Assembly: GCA_019120175.1 (NCBI GenBank)
Contig: DWVP01000014.1
Span: 1-64,000, forward strand
Reading direction: 5' to 3'
Source: Candidatus Corynebacterium faecigallinarum
GTDB lineage: Bacteria; Actinomycetota; Actinomycetes; Mycobacteriales; Mycobacteriaceae
Length of the DNA: 64,000 bases
The notes beneath the pieces were generated by a model that was not told where the DNA came from, did no database searches, and saw nothing but the letters and a program-made list of their open reading frames with translations. A program made the position numbers and the translations under genes. Every line of letters starts with the position of its first letter. Within the stretch, counting starts at the first letter, position 1. Positions 11,682 through 20,786 of the stretch are shown here, one piece after another.

Positions 11682-12092
11682 ATGCGTGCATTGATTGTGG
11701 ACTACTGTGGCGTCCTCGACGGGGCGGAGGAAGACCGTCGACGGTGGCGGAAGGTGTTGACCGCGGCGAAGGACGCGGGGTATGCGACGGCGATCCTGTC
11801 CAACGACCCCGGCGGTCCGGGCGCTGACCCTATCCGTTCCTGGGAGCAGGCCGGGTACGTCGACACCGTCGTTCTCTCCGGTGAGGTCGGTGTGGACAAG
11901 CCGGACCCGGAGATCTTCGCGATCACCGCGGAGCGTCTGGAGGTGCCGGTCAACGACTGTATTCTCGTGGACGACTCGATCCTCAACATCAAGGGCGCCG
12001 TGGAGTGTGGCCTGATCGGCGTCTACTACCAGCAGTTCGACCGGGCGATCGTGGAGATCACCGGACTGCTCGGCCTGGAAGGGAATTACTGA
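11682..12092 (+). CDS. HAD-like protein with altered catalytic motif
   Basis: A 136-residue HAD-superfamily fold of subfamily IA without a cap: motif I VDYCGVLDG (D7), motif II LSND, motif III Lys in DKPDPEIF, motif IV ILVDDS. In active HAD phosphatases motif I is DxD; here the second Asp (general acid/base) is Cys9, so it may not be a phosphatase or may act by phosphoryl or ligand binding only. ATG 11682 sits exactly 7 bases after CAGAAT with no ribosome site (leaderless candidate). The next gene starts 1 base after its stop, so the two are co-transcribed. Confidence 0.8.
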   Translation: MRALIVDYCGVLDGAEEDRRRWRKVLTAAKDAGYATAILSNDPGGPGADPIRSWEQAGYVDTVVLSGEVGVDKPDPEIFAITAERLEVPVNDCILVDDSILNIKGAVECGLIGVYYQQFDRAIVEITGLLGLEGNY

Positions 12093-12093
12093 G

Positions 12094-12600
12094 ATGCGCG
12101 TCTTCGTCCCTGCGACCTTCGACATGCTGGGCACCCTGGCGAAAGAGGGGCAGATGCCGGTGCGCTCCGGTATCGGCTTCGCACTGACCCCCGCCCTGCG
12201 CGAGTTCTACACCGCCGGTGACGACGAGGAGATGTCCTACGCGGCATTCCTCGAGGCTGCCCGGGCCTCGCTGCGTCTGCTGACGATCGGCGACGAGGAG
12301 CGCTTCCCGCACCGTCGGGTGGTGTTGTCGCTGGATGTCGAGGATGCCGACGTGACCAATGCGCCGGAGAAGGGGGAGTCGGTGGTGACCCTGTCGCCGG
12401 CTGTCATCGAGGTCTCGCAGTTGGCCGCGATCCACGTCGACGACGAGGGTAATGAGCCGGTCACCGCGGCAGCCATCGAGGTCGTCGATGCCGCCGACCT
12501 GGGGGACGAGGACGCCGAGATCACTCTCGGCGACTGCGAGGACAACCTGATGAGCTGGTACGACTCCCGGGAGCTCGGCGTCCTGGTTGACTTGCTCTAG
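12094..12600 (+). CDS. Conserved actinobacterial protein (DUF6912-like)
   Basis: Function unknown. The 168-residue product begins MRVFVPATFDMLGTLAKEG and contains the family-typical stretch FALTPALREFYTAGDDEEMSYAAFLEAARASLRLL. The second half is acidic (EVVDAADLGDEDAEITLGDCEDNLMSWYDSRELGVLVDLL). No signal peptide or membrane segment is visible, so it is cytosolic. It is translationally linked to the HAD-like gene and ends just before a strong bidirectional terminator. The family name is from memory of the N-terminal motif. Confidence 0.7.
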   Translation: MRVFVPATFDMLGTLAKEGQMPVRSGIGFALTPALREFYTAGDDEEMSYAAFLEAARASLRLLTIGDEERFPHRRVVLSLDVEDADVTNAPEKGESVVTLSPAVIEVSQLAAIHVDDEGNEPVTAAAIEVVDAADLGDEDAEITLGDCEDNLMSWYDSRELGVLVDLL

Positions 12601-12621
12601 CCGGCAGGCACAGGCATACGG

Positions 12622-12659
12622 AGAGGGCCCGGTCAGCGGTTTCGCTGACCGGGCCCTCT
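12622..12659. terminator. Perfect bidirectional hairpin terminator
   Basis: 17-bp perfect arms (AGAGGGCCCGGTCAGCG and its complement) around a GTTT loop. It separates the DUF6912-like gene and katG, which converge on it, so it can serve both. Confidence 0.9.
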
Positions 12660-12670
12660 GTGTCGGGGGA

Positions 12671-14899
12671 CTAGTGGTGCAGGTCGAAGCGGTCGGCCTC
12701 GGTCACCTGGGTCCAGGCGGCGACGAAGTCCTCGATGAAGCTCTCGGACGCATCGGCGCTGGCGTAGACCTCGGCCAGGGCGCGCAGCTCCGAGTTGGAG
12801 GAGAACACCAGGTCGGCACGGGTACCGGTCCACAGCTCCTCGCCGGTCTCACCGTTGGTGGCGACGTAACGGGAGGAGTCGGAGTCGAGCGGGTTCCACT
12901 CGTTGCCGAGGGTCAGCAGGTTGACGAAGAAGTCGTTGCTGAGCACTCCCGGGCGGTCGGTGAGCACGCCGTCGGCAGAGTCGCCGTAGTTGGCGCCCAG
13001 GACGCGCAGGCCACCGACCAGGACGGTCAGCTGTGGGGCGGTGAGCTCCAGCAGAGCGGCCTTGTCCAGCAGCAGGTGCTCGGCGGGGATGTCGATGTCC
13101 GCACTCTTGTAGTTGCGGAAACCGTCTGCCTCCGGCTTGAGGAAGTCGAAGGAGTCCGCGTCGGTCTGCTCGTCGGTGGCGTCGACGCGGCCCGGGGTGA
13201 ACGGTACCTCGACCTTGTGACCACCGGCGGAAGCGGCTTCCTCGATGGCGGCGTTGCCGGCGAGGATGATCAGGTCGGCCAGCGACAGGTGCTTGCCCGA
13301 GCCGGACTCACCGAACTCGGCGTTGACGTCGTTCTGGATGCCCTCGAGGGTCTTCAGCACGGCGTCCAGCTCCTTGGGCTCGTTGACCTCCCAGCTGCGC
13401 TGCGGCTCCAGGCGGATGCGCGCGCCGTTGGCACCACCGCGCTTGTCGGAGCCGCGGAAGCTGGAGGCCGAGGCCCAGGCGGTCTTGACCAGCTGTCCGG
13501 TGGTCAGGCCGGCGTCGAGGACGCGCTTCTTGATCACGGCCACGTCCGAGGCGTCGATGCTCACGCCCTTGGCCTGCGGCAGCGGATCCTGCCAGATGAA
13601 GTCCTCCTCGGGGATCTCGGCGCCGACGTAGCGGGCCTTCGGGCCCATGTCGCGGTGGGTCAGCTTGAACCATGCGCGGGCGAAGGCGGCGCTGAAGGCG
13701 GCCTGGTCGTCCTTGAACTTCCGGGCGATCTTCTCGTAGGCCGGGTCGACGCGCAGCGAGATGTCGGTGGTGAGCATGCGCGGCTCGCGGCGGCCCTCGG
13801 AGTGCGCCATCGGGACCATGTCGGCACCGGCGTTGTCCTTGGGACGGTAGTGCCAGTGGCCGCCCTCACCGCGGACCGGCTCCCACTCGTAGGCGAAGAG
13901 GATGTGGAAGAACTCGTTGTCCCAGCGGGTCGGGTGGTAGGTCCAGGTGACCTCCAGGCCGGAGGTGATCTGGTCATCGCCCTTACCGGTGCCGTGGTGG
14001 TTCTCCCAGCCCAGGCCCTGGCGGTGCAGCGGGGCACCTTCGGGCTCCGGGCCGACGTTTTCGTCGGAGTCGGGGGCGGCACCGTGGGTCTTGCCGAAGG
14101 TGTGGCCACCGGCGATCAGCGCGAGGGTCTCCTCGTCGTCCATGTTCATCCGGCCGAAGGTCTCGCGGATGTCGTGGGCGGCGGCAGCGGGGTCGGGGTT
14201 GCCCTCAGGTCCCTCCGGGTTGACGTAGATCAGGCCCATGGTGGTGGCGCCGAAGGGCTTGGCCAGCTCACGGGTGGTGTCGTTGGTTCCGCTGTAGCGG
14301 GCGTCGGTGCCCAGCCAGTCGGCCTCGGCGCCCCAGTAGACGTCCTCCGGCTCCCAGACGTCCTCGCGGCCGCCACCGAAGCCGAGGGTCTCGAAGCCCA
14401 TGTTCTCCAGGGCGACGTTGCCGGCCAGGACCATCAGGTCCGCCCAGGACAGGGACTGGCCGTACTTCTGCTTCACGGCCCACAGGACTCGGCGGGCCTT
14501 GTCGAGGCCGCCGTTGTCCGGCCAGCTGTTCAGCGGGGCGAAACGCTGCTGGCCGGCGCCGGCGCCACCGCGGCCGTCGTGGGCACGGTAGGTACCGGCG
14601 GAGTGCCAGGCCATGCGGATGATCAGCGGGCCGTAGTTGCCGAAGTCGGCCGGCCACCACGGCTGGGAGGTGGTCAGGACCTCCTCGATGTCCTTCTTCA
14701 CCTGGTCGAGGTCGAGGGCGGCGAAAGCGGCGGCGTAGTCGAAGTCGGCCTTGGTGGGGCGGATCTCCTGCGGGTTGTGGGCGAGCAGCCGCAGATTGAG
14801 GCGCTTGGGCCACCAGTTCTGGTTGGCGTCGCCCTCGGACGGCAGAGGCAGACGGGGCTCGTTGTGTGCCACCGGGCAGCCGCTGGTCTTCTCGGTCAT
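12671..14899 (-). CDS. katG: Catalase-peroxidase KatG
   Basis: Haem enzyme that removes H2O2 and oxidises peroxidase substrates; in mycobacteria it activates isoniazid. The 742 residues comprise the two peroxidase-fold halves of the family. Visible active-site residues are R95, W98 and H99 in [13 protein letters not shown] (distal side), the proximal haem His in [13 protein letters not shown], and the Tyr in [12 protein letters not shown] that, with W98 and a Met, forms the Met-Tyr-Trp cross-link needed for catalase activity. A GGAGGAAC ribosome site precedes ATG 14899. The start overlaps the furA stop by 4 bases (ATGA), the classical furA-katG operon. Confidence 0.97.
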   Translation of the reverse strand: MTEKTSGCPVAHNEPRLPLPSEGDANQNWWPKRLNLRLLAHNPQEIRPTKADFDYAAAFAALDLDQVKKDIEEVLTTSQPWWPADFGNYGPLIIRMAWHSAGTYRAHDGRGGAGAGQQRFAPLNSWPDNGGLDKARRVLWAVKQKYGQSLSWADLMVLAGNVALENMGFETLGFGGGREDVWEPEDVYWGAEADWLGTDARYSGTNDTTRELAKPFGATTMGLIYVNPEGPEGNPDPAAAAHDIRETFGRMNMDDEETLALIAGGHTFGKTHGAAPDSDENVGPEPEGAPLHRQGLGWENHHGTGKGDDQITSGLEVTWTYHPTRWDNEFFHILFAYEWEPVRGEGGHWHYRPKDNAGADMVPMAHSEGRREPRMLTTDISLRVDPAYEKIARKFKDDQAAFSAAFARAWFKLTHRDMGPKARYVGAEIPEEDFIWQDPLPQAKGVSIDASDVAVIKKRVLDAGLTTGQLVKTAWASASSFRGSDKRGGANGARIRLEPQRSWEVNEPKELDAVLKTLEGIQNDVNAEFGESGSGKHLSLADLIILAGNAAIEEAASAGGHKVEVPFTPGRVDATDEQTDADSFDFLKPEADGFRNYKSADIDIPAEHLLLDKAALLELTAPQLTVLVGGLRVLGANYGDSADGVLTDRPGVLSNDFFVNLLTLGNEWNPLDSDSSRYVATNGETGEELWTGTRADLVFSSNSELRALAEVYASADASESFIEDFVAAWTQVTEADRFDLHH

Positions 14900-15408
14900 T
14901 GGTGTTCCTCCTGGGTGTGGTTCACTGCGGTGCGGATGTGGGTGTTGCGGTGTTGGGTGTCGCGGTCATGGGTGGTGCCCGGCAGGCAGGTGTCGCAGAT
15001 CGCTCGGAAAGTCACTTCCGCGGCGAGGATGGTGGACATGCCGTGGGTGTCGCTGGGTGTCAGGCATGGTGCGGCCCCGACGACACAGTCGACGTCCTCG
15101 AGTCGTCCGCACACCACGCACTGGATGTGGTGGTGGTTGTCCGACCGCTCGGTCTCGTAGCGTGCTCCGCCGGAGCCGGGCAGGTCGATGCGGCGTAGGA
15201 CACCCCGTACGCTCAGATCGTTCACGACGTTGTGAACGGACTGCAACGAGATCGAGGGGAGCTCGCCGCTGACGCCGTCGTGCACCTCGGCCGTGGTGCT
15301 GTGGGGGTGGTCGTCGATGAACTTCAGGGCGGCGATGCGGCCCGGAGTTGCTCGCAGTCCCACCTCCCTCACACGGGTGGCCCAGGGGTCCGTCGGTTCT
15401 GTGCGCAT
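14896..15408 (-). CDS. furA: Fur-family regulator of katG (FurA/CatR type)
   Basis: Metal- and redox-sensing repressor; FurA-type proteins repress their own operon with katG and are inactivated by peroxide. The 170-residue product has the winged-helix DNA-binding part ([30 protein letters not shown]), a His-rich segment (SDNHHHIQC) and two CxxC pairs (CVVC and CDTC) that would bind structural zinc. ATG 15408 is chosen; GTG 15423 is an alternative. An AT-rich patch just upstream (15428-15460) is a likely promoter/operator. The C-terminal tail ([20 protein letters not shown]) is unusually His-rich. Confidence 0.92.
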   Translation of the reverse strand: MRTEPTDPWATRVREVGLRATPGRIAALKFIDDHPHSTTAEVHDGVSGELPSISLQSVHNVVNDLSVRGVLRRIDLPGSGGARYETERSDNHHHIQCVVCGRLEDVDCVVGAAPCLTPSDTHGMSTILAAEVTFRAICDTCLPGTTHDRDTQHRNTHIRTAVNHTQEEHQ

Positions 15409-15427
15409 GGCCCCATTGTGCACTCAG

Positions 15428-15460
15428 TTTTGAAAATACGCAATACTGATGAAATCAAAA
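15428..15460 (-). promoter_or_regulatory. AT-rich furA promoter/operator candidate
   Basis: In a GC-rich context these 33 bases are strikingly A/T-rich and bounded by inverted TTTTGA and TCAAAA. On the minus strand a TATTTT box lies 9 bases before GTG 15423. AT-rich sites of this kind upstream of furA are FurA operators in mycobacteria; its use here is inferred. Confidence 0.45.
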
Positions 15461-15518
15461 GTGGAAGAAGGTGCGATGAACTGGTGTTTCGCGACTGGGA
15501 GGGGTGCGGGCGCGGTGG

Positions 15519-16256
15519 CTACGGGCGGGGAGTCACGCGCTGTGCGACGCCGTGGATGATGAGCTCCAGCCCGAATGTGAAGTTGGCGTCCCAGGAGGTG
15601 TCGAACGCCCCTACGTCCAGTGCGGCCTGGTGGGGGAACCGTCCTGACGTCAACTGTTCGGCGAGGATGCTTCCCTGTGTGGTCCAGAATTCCTCGTCCG
15701 ACATGCCCGACTCCGACGCTGCGTTGCTCCACTGCAGCTGCTGTCGGGCCAGTCCCAGGACGTAGGAGTCGATGGTCGTCGCGAGGTTCATCTTCTCCGC
15801 ATCGGAGAGGGGGAGGTCCTTTACTCCCTCCAGGAACAGCTCGAGGTCGGCGACGCTGGCGGGGCCCAGCACCGGGCGGGACCAGTTGGTCTGGATCGCC
15901 CACGGGTGTGTCAGGTACATCTCACGGGCCTCTGTGGCTGTGGCGGTGAGGAACGTCTGCCAGTCTTCGGCGGCGGCCTGCCGGCGGGTTTCGCTGGGGC
16001 CCACCACCGCGTTCAGCATGAGGGGGAGCAGCTCGTCCTTGGAGGGGACGTAGCGGTACAGCGTCATGGTGCCGACATCGAGTTTCTGCGCCAGTGCCCG
16101 CATGGACAGTGCGTTGACCCCCTCAGTGTCGGCCAGTTCGATCGCGGTGGTCACGATCTGTTCGAGGGAGAGGTTCCGGCGGGGGCCGCGTCCATGGTCT
16201 GGTAGGCCTTCCCAGAGGAGTCGCAGGCTTGTCGCCAGGGAATTCTTCTCGCTCAT
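15519..16256 (-). CDS. TetR-family transcriptional regulator
   Basis: The 245-residue product has the N-terminal helix-turn-helix (LSLEQIVTTAIELADTEGVNALSMRALAQKLDVGTMTLYRYVPSKDELL) and a C-terminal ligand domain resembling the TetR/TetR_C_1 type. ATG 16256 is supported by a GGAGGA ribosome site 5-10 bases upstream; an upstream GTG at 16295 lacks one. It is divergent from the ABC exporter genes with 106 bases between starts, so it most likely represses that exporter, sensing a transported drug or metabolite. Confidence 0.9.
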   Translation of the reverse strand: MSEKNSLATSLRLLWEGLPDHGRGPRRNLSLEQIVTTAIELADTEGVNALSMRALAQKLDVGTMTLYRYVPSKDELLPLMLNAVVGPSETRRQAAAEDWQTFLTATATEAREMYLTHPWAIQTNWSRPVLGPASVADLELFLEGVKDLPLSDAEKMNLATTIDSYVLGLARQQLQWSNAASESGMSDEEFWTTQGSILAEQLTSGRFPHQAALDVGAFDTSWDANFTFGLELIIHGVAQRVTPRP

Positions 16257-16310
16257 CGGATCCTCCACACTGCAGCTCTTGTCTTCTGGATACACTGTAC
16301 GCTACTCTTC

Positions 16311-16338
16311 GCGGTACGGCGTACGCGGTACGGCGTAC
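16311..16338. repeat. Tandem 14-bp repeat, candidate TetR operator
   Basis: GCGGTACGGCGTAC occurs twice back to back and is followed by GC; it contains the palindrome GCGTACGC. A partly similar TGTACGC lies at about 16296. CATAAT at 16340-16345 and the ribosome site GAGGAGGAA (16348-16356) of the exporter follow immediately, so a bound regulator would block its expression. Confidence 0.55.
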
Positions 16339-16362
16339 GCATAATTTGAGGAGGAACTGAGC

Positions 16363-17340
16363 ATGACAGTCCAGCCAGCTGTCCGCGCCACCGGACTGAC
16401 CAAGAGATACGGGGACAAGAACGCCCTCGACGGGGTCGACCTGCAGATTCCCCGCGGCACGGTCCACGGGTTACTCGGGCCCAATGGTGCGGGCAAGACC
16501 ACCGCCGTCCGCGTGCTCACCACGCTCACCGACGCAGACGGGGGTGAGGCGAGCGTCGCCGGATACGATGTGCGTCGTTCTCCCCGCGACGTCCGACGTC
16601 ACATCGGGCTGGCCGGCCAGCAGACGGCCGTCGACGACATGATGACCGCCCGTCAGAACCTCACCATGTTCGGCAGGCTCTTCCGGCTCGACAAGAGGTC
16701 GGCACAGCGGCGGGCCGATGAACTCCTGGAGACTTTCGGGCTCGAGGGCGTCGGCCGGAAGTCCCCCAAGCAGTTCTCCGGCGGAATGCGCCGCCGCCTC
16801 GACCTCGCCGCGTCGATGATCCTGGCACCCGAGGTGCTCTTCCTGGATGAACCGACCACGGGGTTGGACCCGGCCGGACGCCGGGAGGTGTGGGAAGCGG
16901 TCCGGACGCTCTCGTCACAAGGCACCACCGTCCTGCTGACGACCCACTACCTGGATGAGGCCGACCAGCTCTGTGACCGGATCAGCGTGATCGACAAGGG
17001 ACGCAATTTCGTGGAGGACACCCCCACCGGACTGAAGAAGCGGATCGGGGACGAGCGACTCGAGGTCGTCGTGCGCGACCCCGGCGACAGCGGCCAGATC
17101 AGCCAGCTCAGCGAGCTGATCACCCGGATCGCCGACCAGCAGCCGGACGTCGACCCCACAGCCGGACGTTTCAGCGTCCCGGTGCCGGACGGTGTCGCGG
17201 CGCTGACCGCTCTGGCCGTCGAGATCCGCAACCGTGATATCGACATCGCCGACATCGGCCTACGTCGGCCCACGCTGGACGAGGCCTTCCTCCATCTCAC
17301 CGCAGAGAACACGTCCACCTCCCGGAAGGAGCCGGCATGA
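16363..17340 (+). CDS. ABC transporter ATP-binding protein (DrrA-type)
   Basis: 325-residue ATPase of the daunorubicin-resistance (DrrA) class of exporters. Motifs: Walker A GPNGAGKTT, Q-loop GLAGQQTAV, signature FSGGMRRRLDLA, Walker B EVLFLDEPTTGLDP and the H-loop in TTHYLDEADQLCD. A C-terminal regulatory domain of about 90 residues follows, ending FLHLTAEN. A strong ribosome site GAGGAGGAA precedes ATG 16363. The stop overlaps the permease start by 4 bases. The substrate is not predictable, but the divergent TetR gene fits drug or metabolite efflux. Confidence 0.93.
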   Translation: MTVQPAVRATGLTKRYGDKNALDGVDLQIPRGTVHGLLGPNGAGKTTAVRVLTTLTDADGGEASVAGYDVRRSPRDVRRHIGLAGQQTAVDDMMTARQNLTMFGRLFRLDKRSAQRRADELLETFGLEGVGRKSPKQFSGGMRRRLDLAASMILAPEVLFLDEPTTGLDPAGRREVWEAVRTLSSQGTTVLLTTHYLDEADQLCDRISVIDKGRNFVEDTPTGLKKRIGDERLEVVVRDPGDSGQISQLSELITRIADQQPDVDPTAGRFSVPVPDGVAALTALAVEIRNRDIDIADIGLRRPTLDEAFLHLTAENTSTSRKEPA

Positions 17341-18224
17341 CCACCCCGAACACCGCAACCACAGCCCCTGGGACTTCTGGGAACCTCATCTCCGCCGACG
17401 ACAAGGATTCCCCGCTGTCCCGGCTGACCTGGGCAGCACGTGACTGCTGGACCATCGTCGTCCAGGAGTTCACCCACCTGGTCCGACAACCCTCCACCTT
17501 CGCCTGGCAGGTCGGCTTCCCCGTGGTGATGGTCCTGATGTTCGTCTACGTCTTCGGCTCAGCCATGGACGTCACCGGGCAGGGGGCCGGCGAAGGGTAC
17601 ATCGACTTCGCGATGCCCGGAATGTTCGCCATGACCATGGCACTGGGGTTCATGGACACCGCCTACGCGGTGACCCACAACAAGGAGAAGGGTTTCATGG
17701 ACCGGTTCCGTTCCATGCCGATGTCCGGCTCCGCCCCGGTGACCGGACGCGCCCTCTCCGATGTCATCCGTGCGGCAATGGACCTTGTGGTCATCGTCAT
17801 CGTGGCGCTGGTCATCGGCTGGCGGCCCGGCGGAGAACTGTGGGAGACCCTGCTGGCACTCGTGCTACTGCTGTGGCTCCGGCTCGCGCTGATCTTCATC
17901 GGCATCTTCCTGGGCCTGTGCATCAACAACACGGAGACGGCCGGCATGCTCTTCGCCGTCGCCTTCCCGCTGGGCTTCATCTCCTCGGTGTTCACTCCGC
18001 CGCAGATGATGCCGGGCTGGCTCGGGGCCATCGCGGCGTGGAACCCGGTCTCGTCGACCGCCACCGCCATCCGCGAACTCTTCCACACCCCAGGGATCGG
18101 CGGCATCGAGGCCAGCTACTGGATCGACGGCCACGCGCTGGCCGGTGCACTGGTCTGGCCGGCGATACTCATCGCGATCTTCGTGCCGCTGTCGGTACGC
18201 CAGTTCCGCCGTCTCTCGCGGTAA
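17337..18224 (+). CDS. ABC-2 type transporter permease (DrrB-type)
   Basis: 295-residue inner-membrane partner of the preceding ATPase. After a hydrophilic N-terminus of about 60 residues there are six predicted membrane segments, among them FAWQVGFPVVMVLMFVYVF, FAMTMALGFMDTAYAV, MDLVVIVIVALVIGW and ALVWPAILIAIFVPL. The conserved ABC-2 loop (NNKEKGFMDRFRSMPMSGSAPVTGRALSDV) is present. It starts with ATGA overlap on the ATPase gene. The exporter would work as a dimer of these two-gene half units. Confidence 0.92.
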   Translation: MTTPNTATTAPGTSGNLISADDKDSPLSRLTWAARDCWTIVVQEFTHLVRQPSTFAWQVGFPVVMVLMFVYVFGSAMDVTGQGAGEGYIDFAMPGMFAMTMALGFMDTAYAVTHNKEKGFMDRFRSMPMSGSAPVTGRALSDVIRAAMDLVVIVIVALVIGWRPGGELWETLLALVLLLWLRLALIFIGIFLGLCINNTETAGMLFAVAFPLGFISSVFTPPQMMPGWLGAIAAWNPVSSTATAIRELFHTPGIGGIEASYWIDGHALAGALVWPAILIAIFVPLSVRQFRRLSR

Positions 18225-18260
18225 GTCCCGCTAGATCCAGCTGGGCAGCAGTCCTGCAGT

Positions 18261-18326
18261 GAGTGTCAGATAGCGGTGACTGTCGGATAGCAGTGACTGT
18301 CAGATAGCGGTGACTGTCAGAAAGGG
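18261..18326. repeat. Four 17-bp tandem repeats
   Basis: Units of the form GTGACTGTCAGATAGCG: a shortened copy at 18261-18275, then 18276-18292, 18293-18309 and 18310-18326, each differing by 0-3 bases. The core TGTCAGATAG recurs inverted (CTATCTGACA) at 18374-18383. The patch lies between the convergent exporter and rsgA genes. Confidence 0.85.
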
Positions 18327-18413
18327 GGGACGGATCGTCGGGATCCGGGCTGAATCACTGCAGATCATCCCACCTATCTGACATTGGCCGGGGCAGGCAG
18401 GGTGGGGCGGCGC

Positions 18414-19430
18414 CTACAGCTCCCATTCGTTGTTGCTGCGCAGTGCCTCGAGCAGCGTCCTGACCGCGGCGACCCGTCGGGCACTCGCCCCGGTCAAGGT
18501 GTCCAGGGCGCACTCCGGGTCGGCGGGCGGGCCGGCATGGGTGCAGCCCCGCGGGCAATCCTCGATGACCTCGCTGAGATCCTCGAAGACCTCGATGACC
18601 TGGTCCGGCTTGATGTGGGCCAGGCCGAAGCTGCGGATACCGGGGGTGTCCACGATCCAGCCGGTGTTCTCCGGTAGACGCAGCGCCACCGACTGGGTGG
18701 AGGTGTGCCGCCCCTTGCCCACACCCGATACGACGCCGGTTTCCCGGTCGGCATCGGGAACCAGCCGGTTGACCAGGGTGGACTTGCCCACCCCGGAGTG
18801 CCCGATCAAGGCGGTCACACGACCTGCCACGACATCGGCCACCGGCCCCACCGGATCCTCGACACCACAGATGATGACCTCGATGTCCAGCGCATCGAAC
18901 TCCGCGGCGAAGGCGGTCGGGTCGGCCAGGTCCGACTTCGTCAGGCACAACACCGGACGCAGCCCCCCGACGAAGGCGGCGATCAGGGCGCGTTCGACGA
19001 ACCCGGAGCGTGGGGGAGGGTCCGCCACCGCAGTCACGATCAGCAGCTGGTCGGCATTGGCGACCACGACCCGCTCATAGGCGTCGGTGTCGTCGGCGGT
19101 GCGGCGCAGCACCGTCGTCCGGTCCTCCAGCCGCACGATCCGGGCCAGTGTCCCGTCACGTCCGGAGGTGTCGCCGACCACGGCGACACGGTCACCGACC
19201 ACCACCGGGGTGCGCCCCAGCTCCCGGGCACGCATGCAGATCGCCGGCGGTGCGTCCGGCGCGGCACCGTCGATGATCACGCCCCAGCGGCCACGGTCCT
19301 TGGTCACCACCATGCCGGTCTCGGCATTCCTGTGGTCGGGACGGTCCTTCGTCCGGGGTCGGGTGCCCTTGCCCGGGCGTACCCGGATATCGGACTCGTC
19401 GTAGTGTCGTTTTCCGCTGGATCGCGCCAT
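18414..19430 (-). CDS. rsgA: Ribosome small-subunit GTPase RsgA (YjeQ)
   Basis: Circularly permuted GTPase that checks late 30S assembly. The 338-residue product has an OB-fold region (about residues 40-115), then the permuted G motifs: G4 LTKSD, G1 GHSGVGKSTL, a TSTQS-containing switch and G3 DTPG, and a C-terminal zinc knuckle (CPRGCTHAGPPADPEC). ATG 19430 gives a normal length; the open frame continues upstream into aroA without homology. It starts 33 bases after the aroA stop, so the two form an operon. M. tuberculosis has the same neighbours. Confidence 0.94.
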   Translation of the reverse strand: MARSSGKRHYDESDIRVRPGKGTRPRTKDRPDHRNAETGMVVTKDRGRWGVIIDGAAPDAPPAICMRARELGRTPVVVGDRVAVVGDTSGRDGTLARIVRLEDRTTVLRRTADDTDAYERVVVANADQLLIVTAVADPPPRSGFVERALIAAFVGGLRPVLCLTKSDLADPTAFAAEFDALDIEVIICGVEDPVGPVADVVAGRVTALIGHSGVGKSTLVNRLVPDADRETGVVSGVGKGRHTSTQSVALRLPENTGWIVDTPGIRSFGLAHIKPDQVIEVFEDLSEVIEDCPRGCTHAGPPADPECALDTLTGASARRVAAVRTLLEALRSNNEWEL

Positions 19431-19462
19431 CGTTGCCCTTGGTAGCCTTCGCCCGTCGCCCG

Positions 19463-20740
19463 CTATCCGCGGACCATTTCGGTCCACCGGTCGGCGAAGT
19501 CGGGCAGGGTCTTGGCGGTGGTGGCGATATTCTCCACCTGCACTCCCGGGGTCTTCAGTCCCAGGACAGCGCCAGCGGTGGCCATGCGGTGGTCGGCGTA
19601 ACTGTGCCACACCCCACCGGTCAGCGGGGCGGGGTCGATGATCAGCCCGTCCTCGGTCTGGTGGACTCGGGCACCTAGTGCGGAGAGCTCACGCTCCAGG
19701 GCGTTGAGCCGGTCGGTCTCGTGGCCACGCAGGTGGGCGATGCCGTAGAGATGGCTGCGTCCCTCGGCCAGGGCACACAGGGCGGCGACCGTGGGGGTCA
19801 ACTCGCCGACATCGTGCAGGTCCCAGGTGATGCCGTGCAGTTCACCGGTGCCACGGACCTCCAGCGATCCGGAGTGGGCGTGGTACTCGGCCTCGGCGCC
19901 CATGTCCTGCAGGATCACCCGGAACTGGTCGCCGGGCTGGGAGGTGGTCTGCGGCCAGTTCGGTACCCGCACCCGGCCGTCGGTGGCCGCGGCGGCGGCG
20001 AGGAAAGGCGTGGCGTTGGACAGGTCGGGCTCGACCGTCCAGTCCCGTCCGGCGATCGACCCGGGATGCACGGTCCACCGGTTGAAGGTGGTGTCGACCG
20101 TCACCCCTGCCTCACGCAGCATCTCCACGGTCATCTCGACGTGGGGCAGGCTGGGGATCGCCGACCCGGTGTGGATCACGGTGACGCCCTCGTCGAACCG
20201 GGCGCCGGCAAGCAGCAGGCCCGACACGAACTGGGACGAGGCCGACGCGTCCACCCTGACTTCACCACCGCGCACCGTGCCTGTGCCGGACACGGTGAAC
20301 GGCAGGGGGGTGTCGGCGCGTCCGGAGCCGGTGACGGTGGCGCCGAGGTCGGTCAGCGACGACAGGGTGGTGCCCATCGGACGTTTCTGCGCGGCCTCAT
20401 CGGCGGTGAAGCGCACCTCGCCGGTGGCAAGGGCGGCGACGGCAGGCAGGAAGCGCAGGACGGTGCCGGCGAGGCCGCAGGCGACGTCGGCGCCGTGCAG
20501 CGGGGCGGGGACCACCTGGTGGACGTCACCATCGGTGGTGATGTCGGCGCCCATCGCGCGCAGGGCATCGGTCATCAGGTCGGTGTCGCGGCTGCGTAGG
20601 GCACCCTCGATCCGGCTCGGGCCGTCGGCGAGGGCGGCGAGGACGAGGGCCCGGTTGGTGATCGACTTGGATCCGGGCACGGAGACGGTCGCATCGACAG
20701 GGGAGGAGGCCACGGGAGCTGGCCACAGTTCAGCGGTCAT
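19463..20740 (-). CDS. aroA: 3-phosphoshikimate 1-carboxyvinyltransferase (EPSP synthase)
   Basis: Sixth step of the shikimate pathway: joins PEP to shikimate-3-phosphate; target of glyphosate. The 425-residue product shows [18 protein letters not shown] near the N-terminus, [11 protein letters not shown] (phosphate/PEP loop), the RSRDTDLM motif, KRPMG, SAxxSQF-type [11 protein letters not shown], and the C-terminal [13 protein letters not shown] 20740 lies 7 bases after GATAAT on the minus strand with no ribosome site, so it is probably leaderless; ATG 20749 is the alternative. It is divergent from the SRAP gene. Confidence 0.95.
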   Translation of the reverse strand: MTAELWPAPVASSPVDATVSVPGSKSITNRALVLAALADGPSRIEGALRSRDTDLMTDALRAMGADITTDGDVHQVVPAPLHGADVACGLAGTVLRFLPAVAALATGEVRFTADEAAQKRPMGTTLSSLTDLGATVTGSGRADTPLPFTVSGTGTVRGGEVRVDASASSQFVSGLLLAGARFDEGVTVIHTGSAIPSLPHVEMTVEMLREAGVTVDTTFNRWTVHPGSIAGRDWTVEPDLSNATPFLAAAAATDGRVRVPNWPQTTSQPGDQFRVILQDMGAEAEYHAHSGSLEVRGTGELHGITWDLHDVGELTPTVAALCALAEGRSHLYGIAHLRGHETDRLNALERELSALGARVHQTEDGLIIDPAPLTGGVWHSYADHRMATAGAVLGLKTPGVQVENIATTAKTLPDFADRWTEMVRG

Positions 20741-20773
20741 GTGCGCCATTATCCCACGGGAAGCTTTCGGCGG

Positions 20774-20779
20774 TAGTTT
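20774..20779 (+). promoter_or_regulatory. Candidate -10 of the SRAP gene
   Basis: TAGTTT, 7 bases before ATG 20787. The opposite-strand GATAAT for aroA (complement of 20748-20753) gives the mirror arrangement, so this short spacer probably holds two back-to-back leaderless promoters. Confidence 0.4.
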
Positions 20780-20786
20780 GGGTCAT

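Noticed and set aside
12587..15160. 857-codon open frame on the + strand opposite katG and furA
   Set aside because: It is antisense to two certain genes; its translation is Val/Gly/Leu-rich with no domain, typical of the mirror frame of high-GC genes.
18261..18326. Possible CRISPR array
   Set aside because: The 17-bp units are directly contiguous with no spacers and no cas genes are present.
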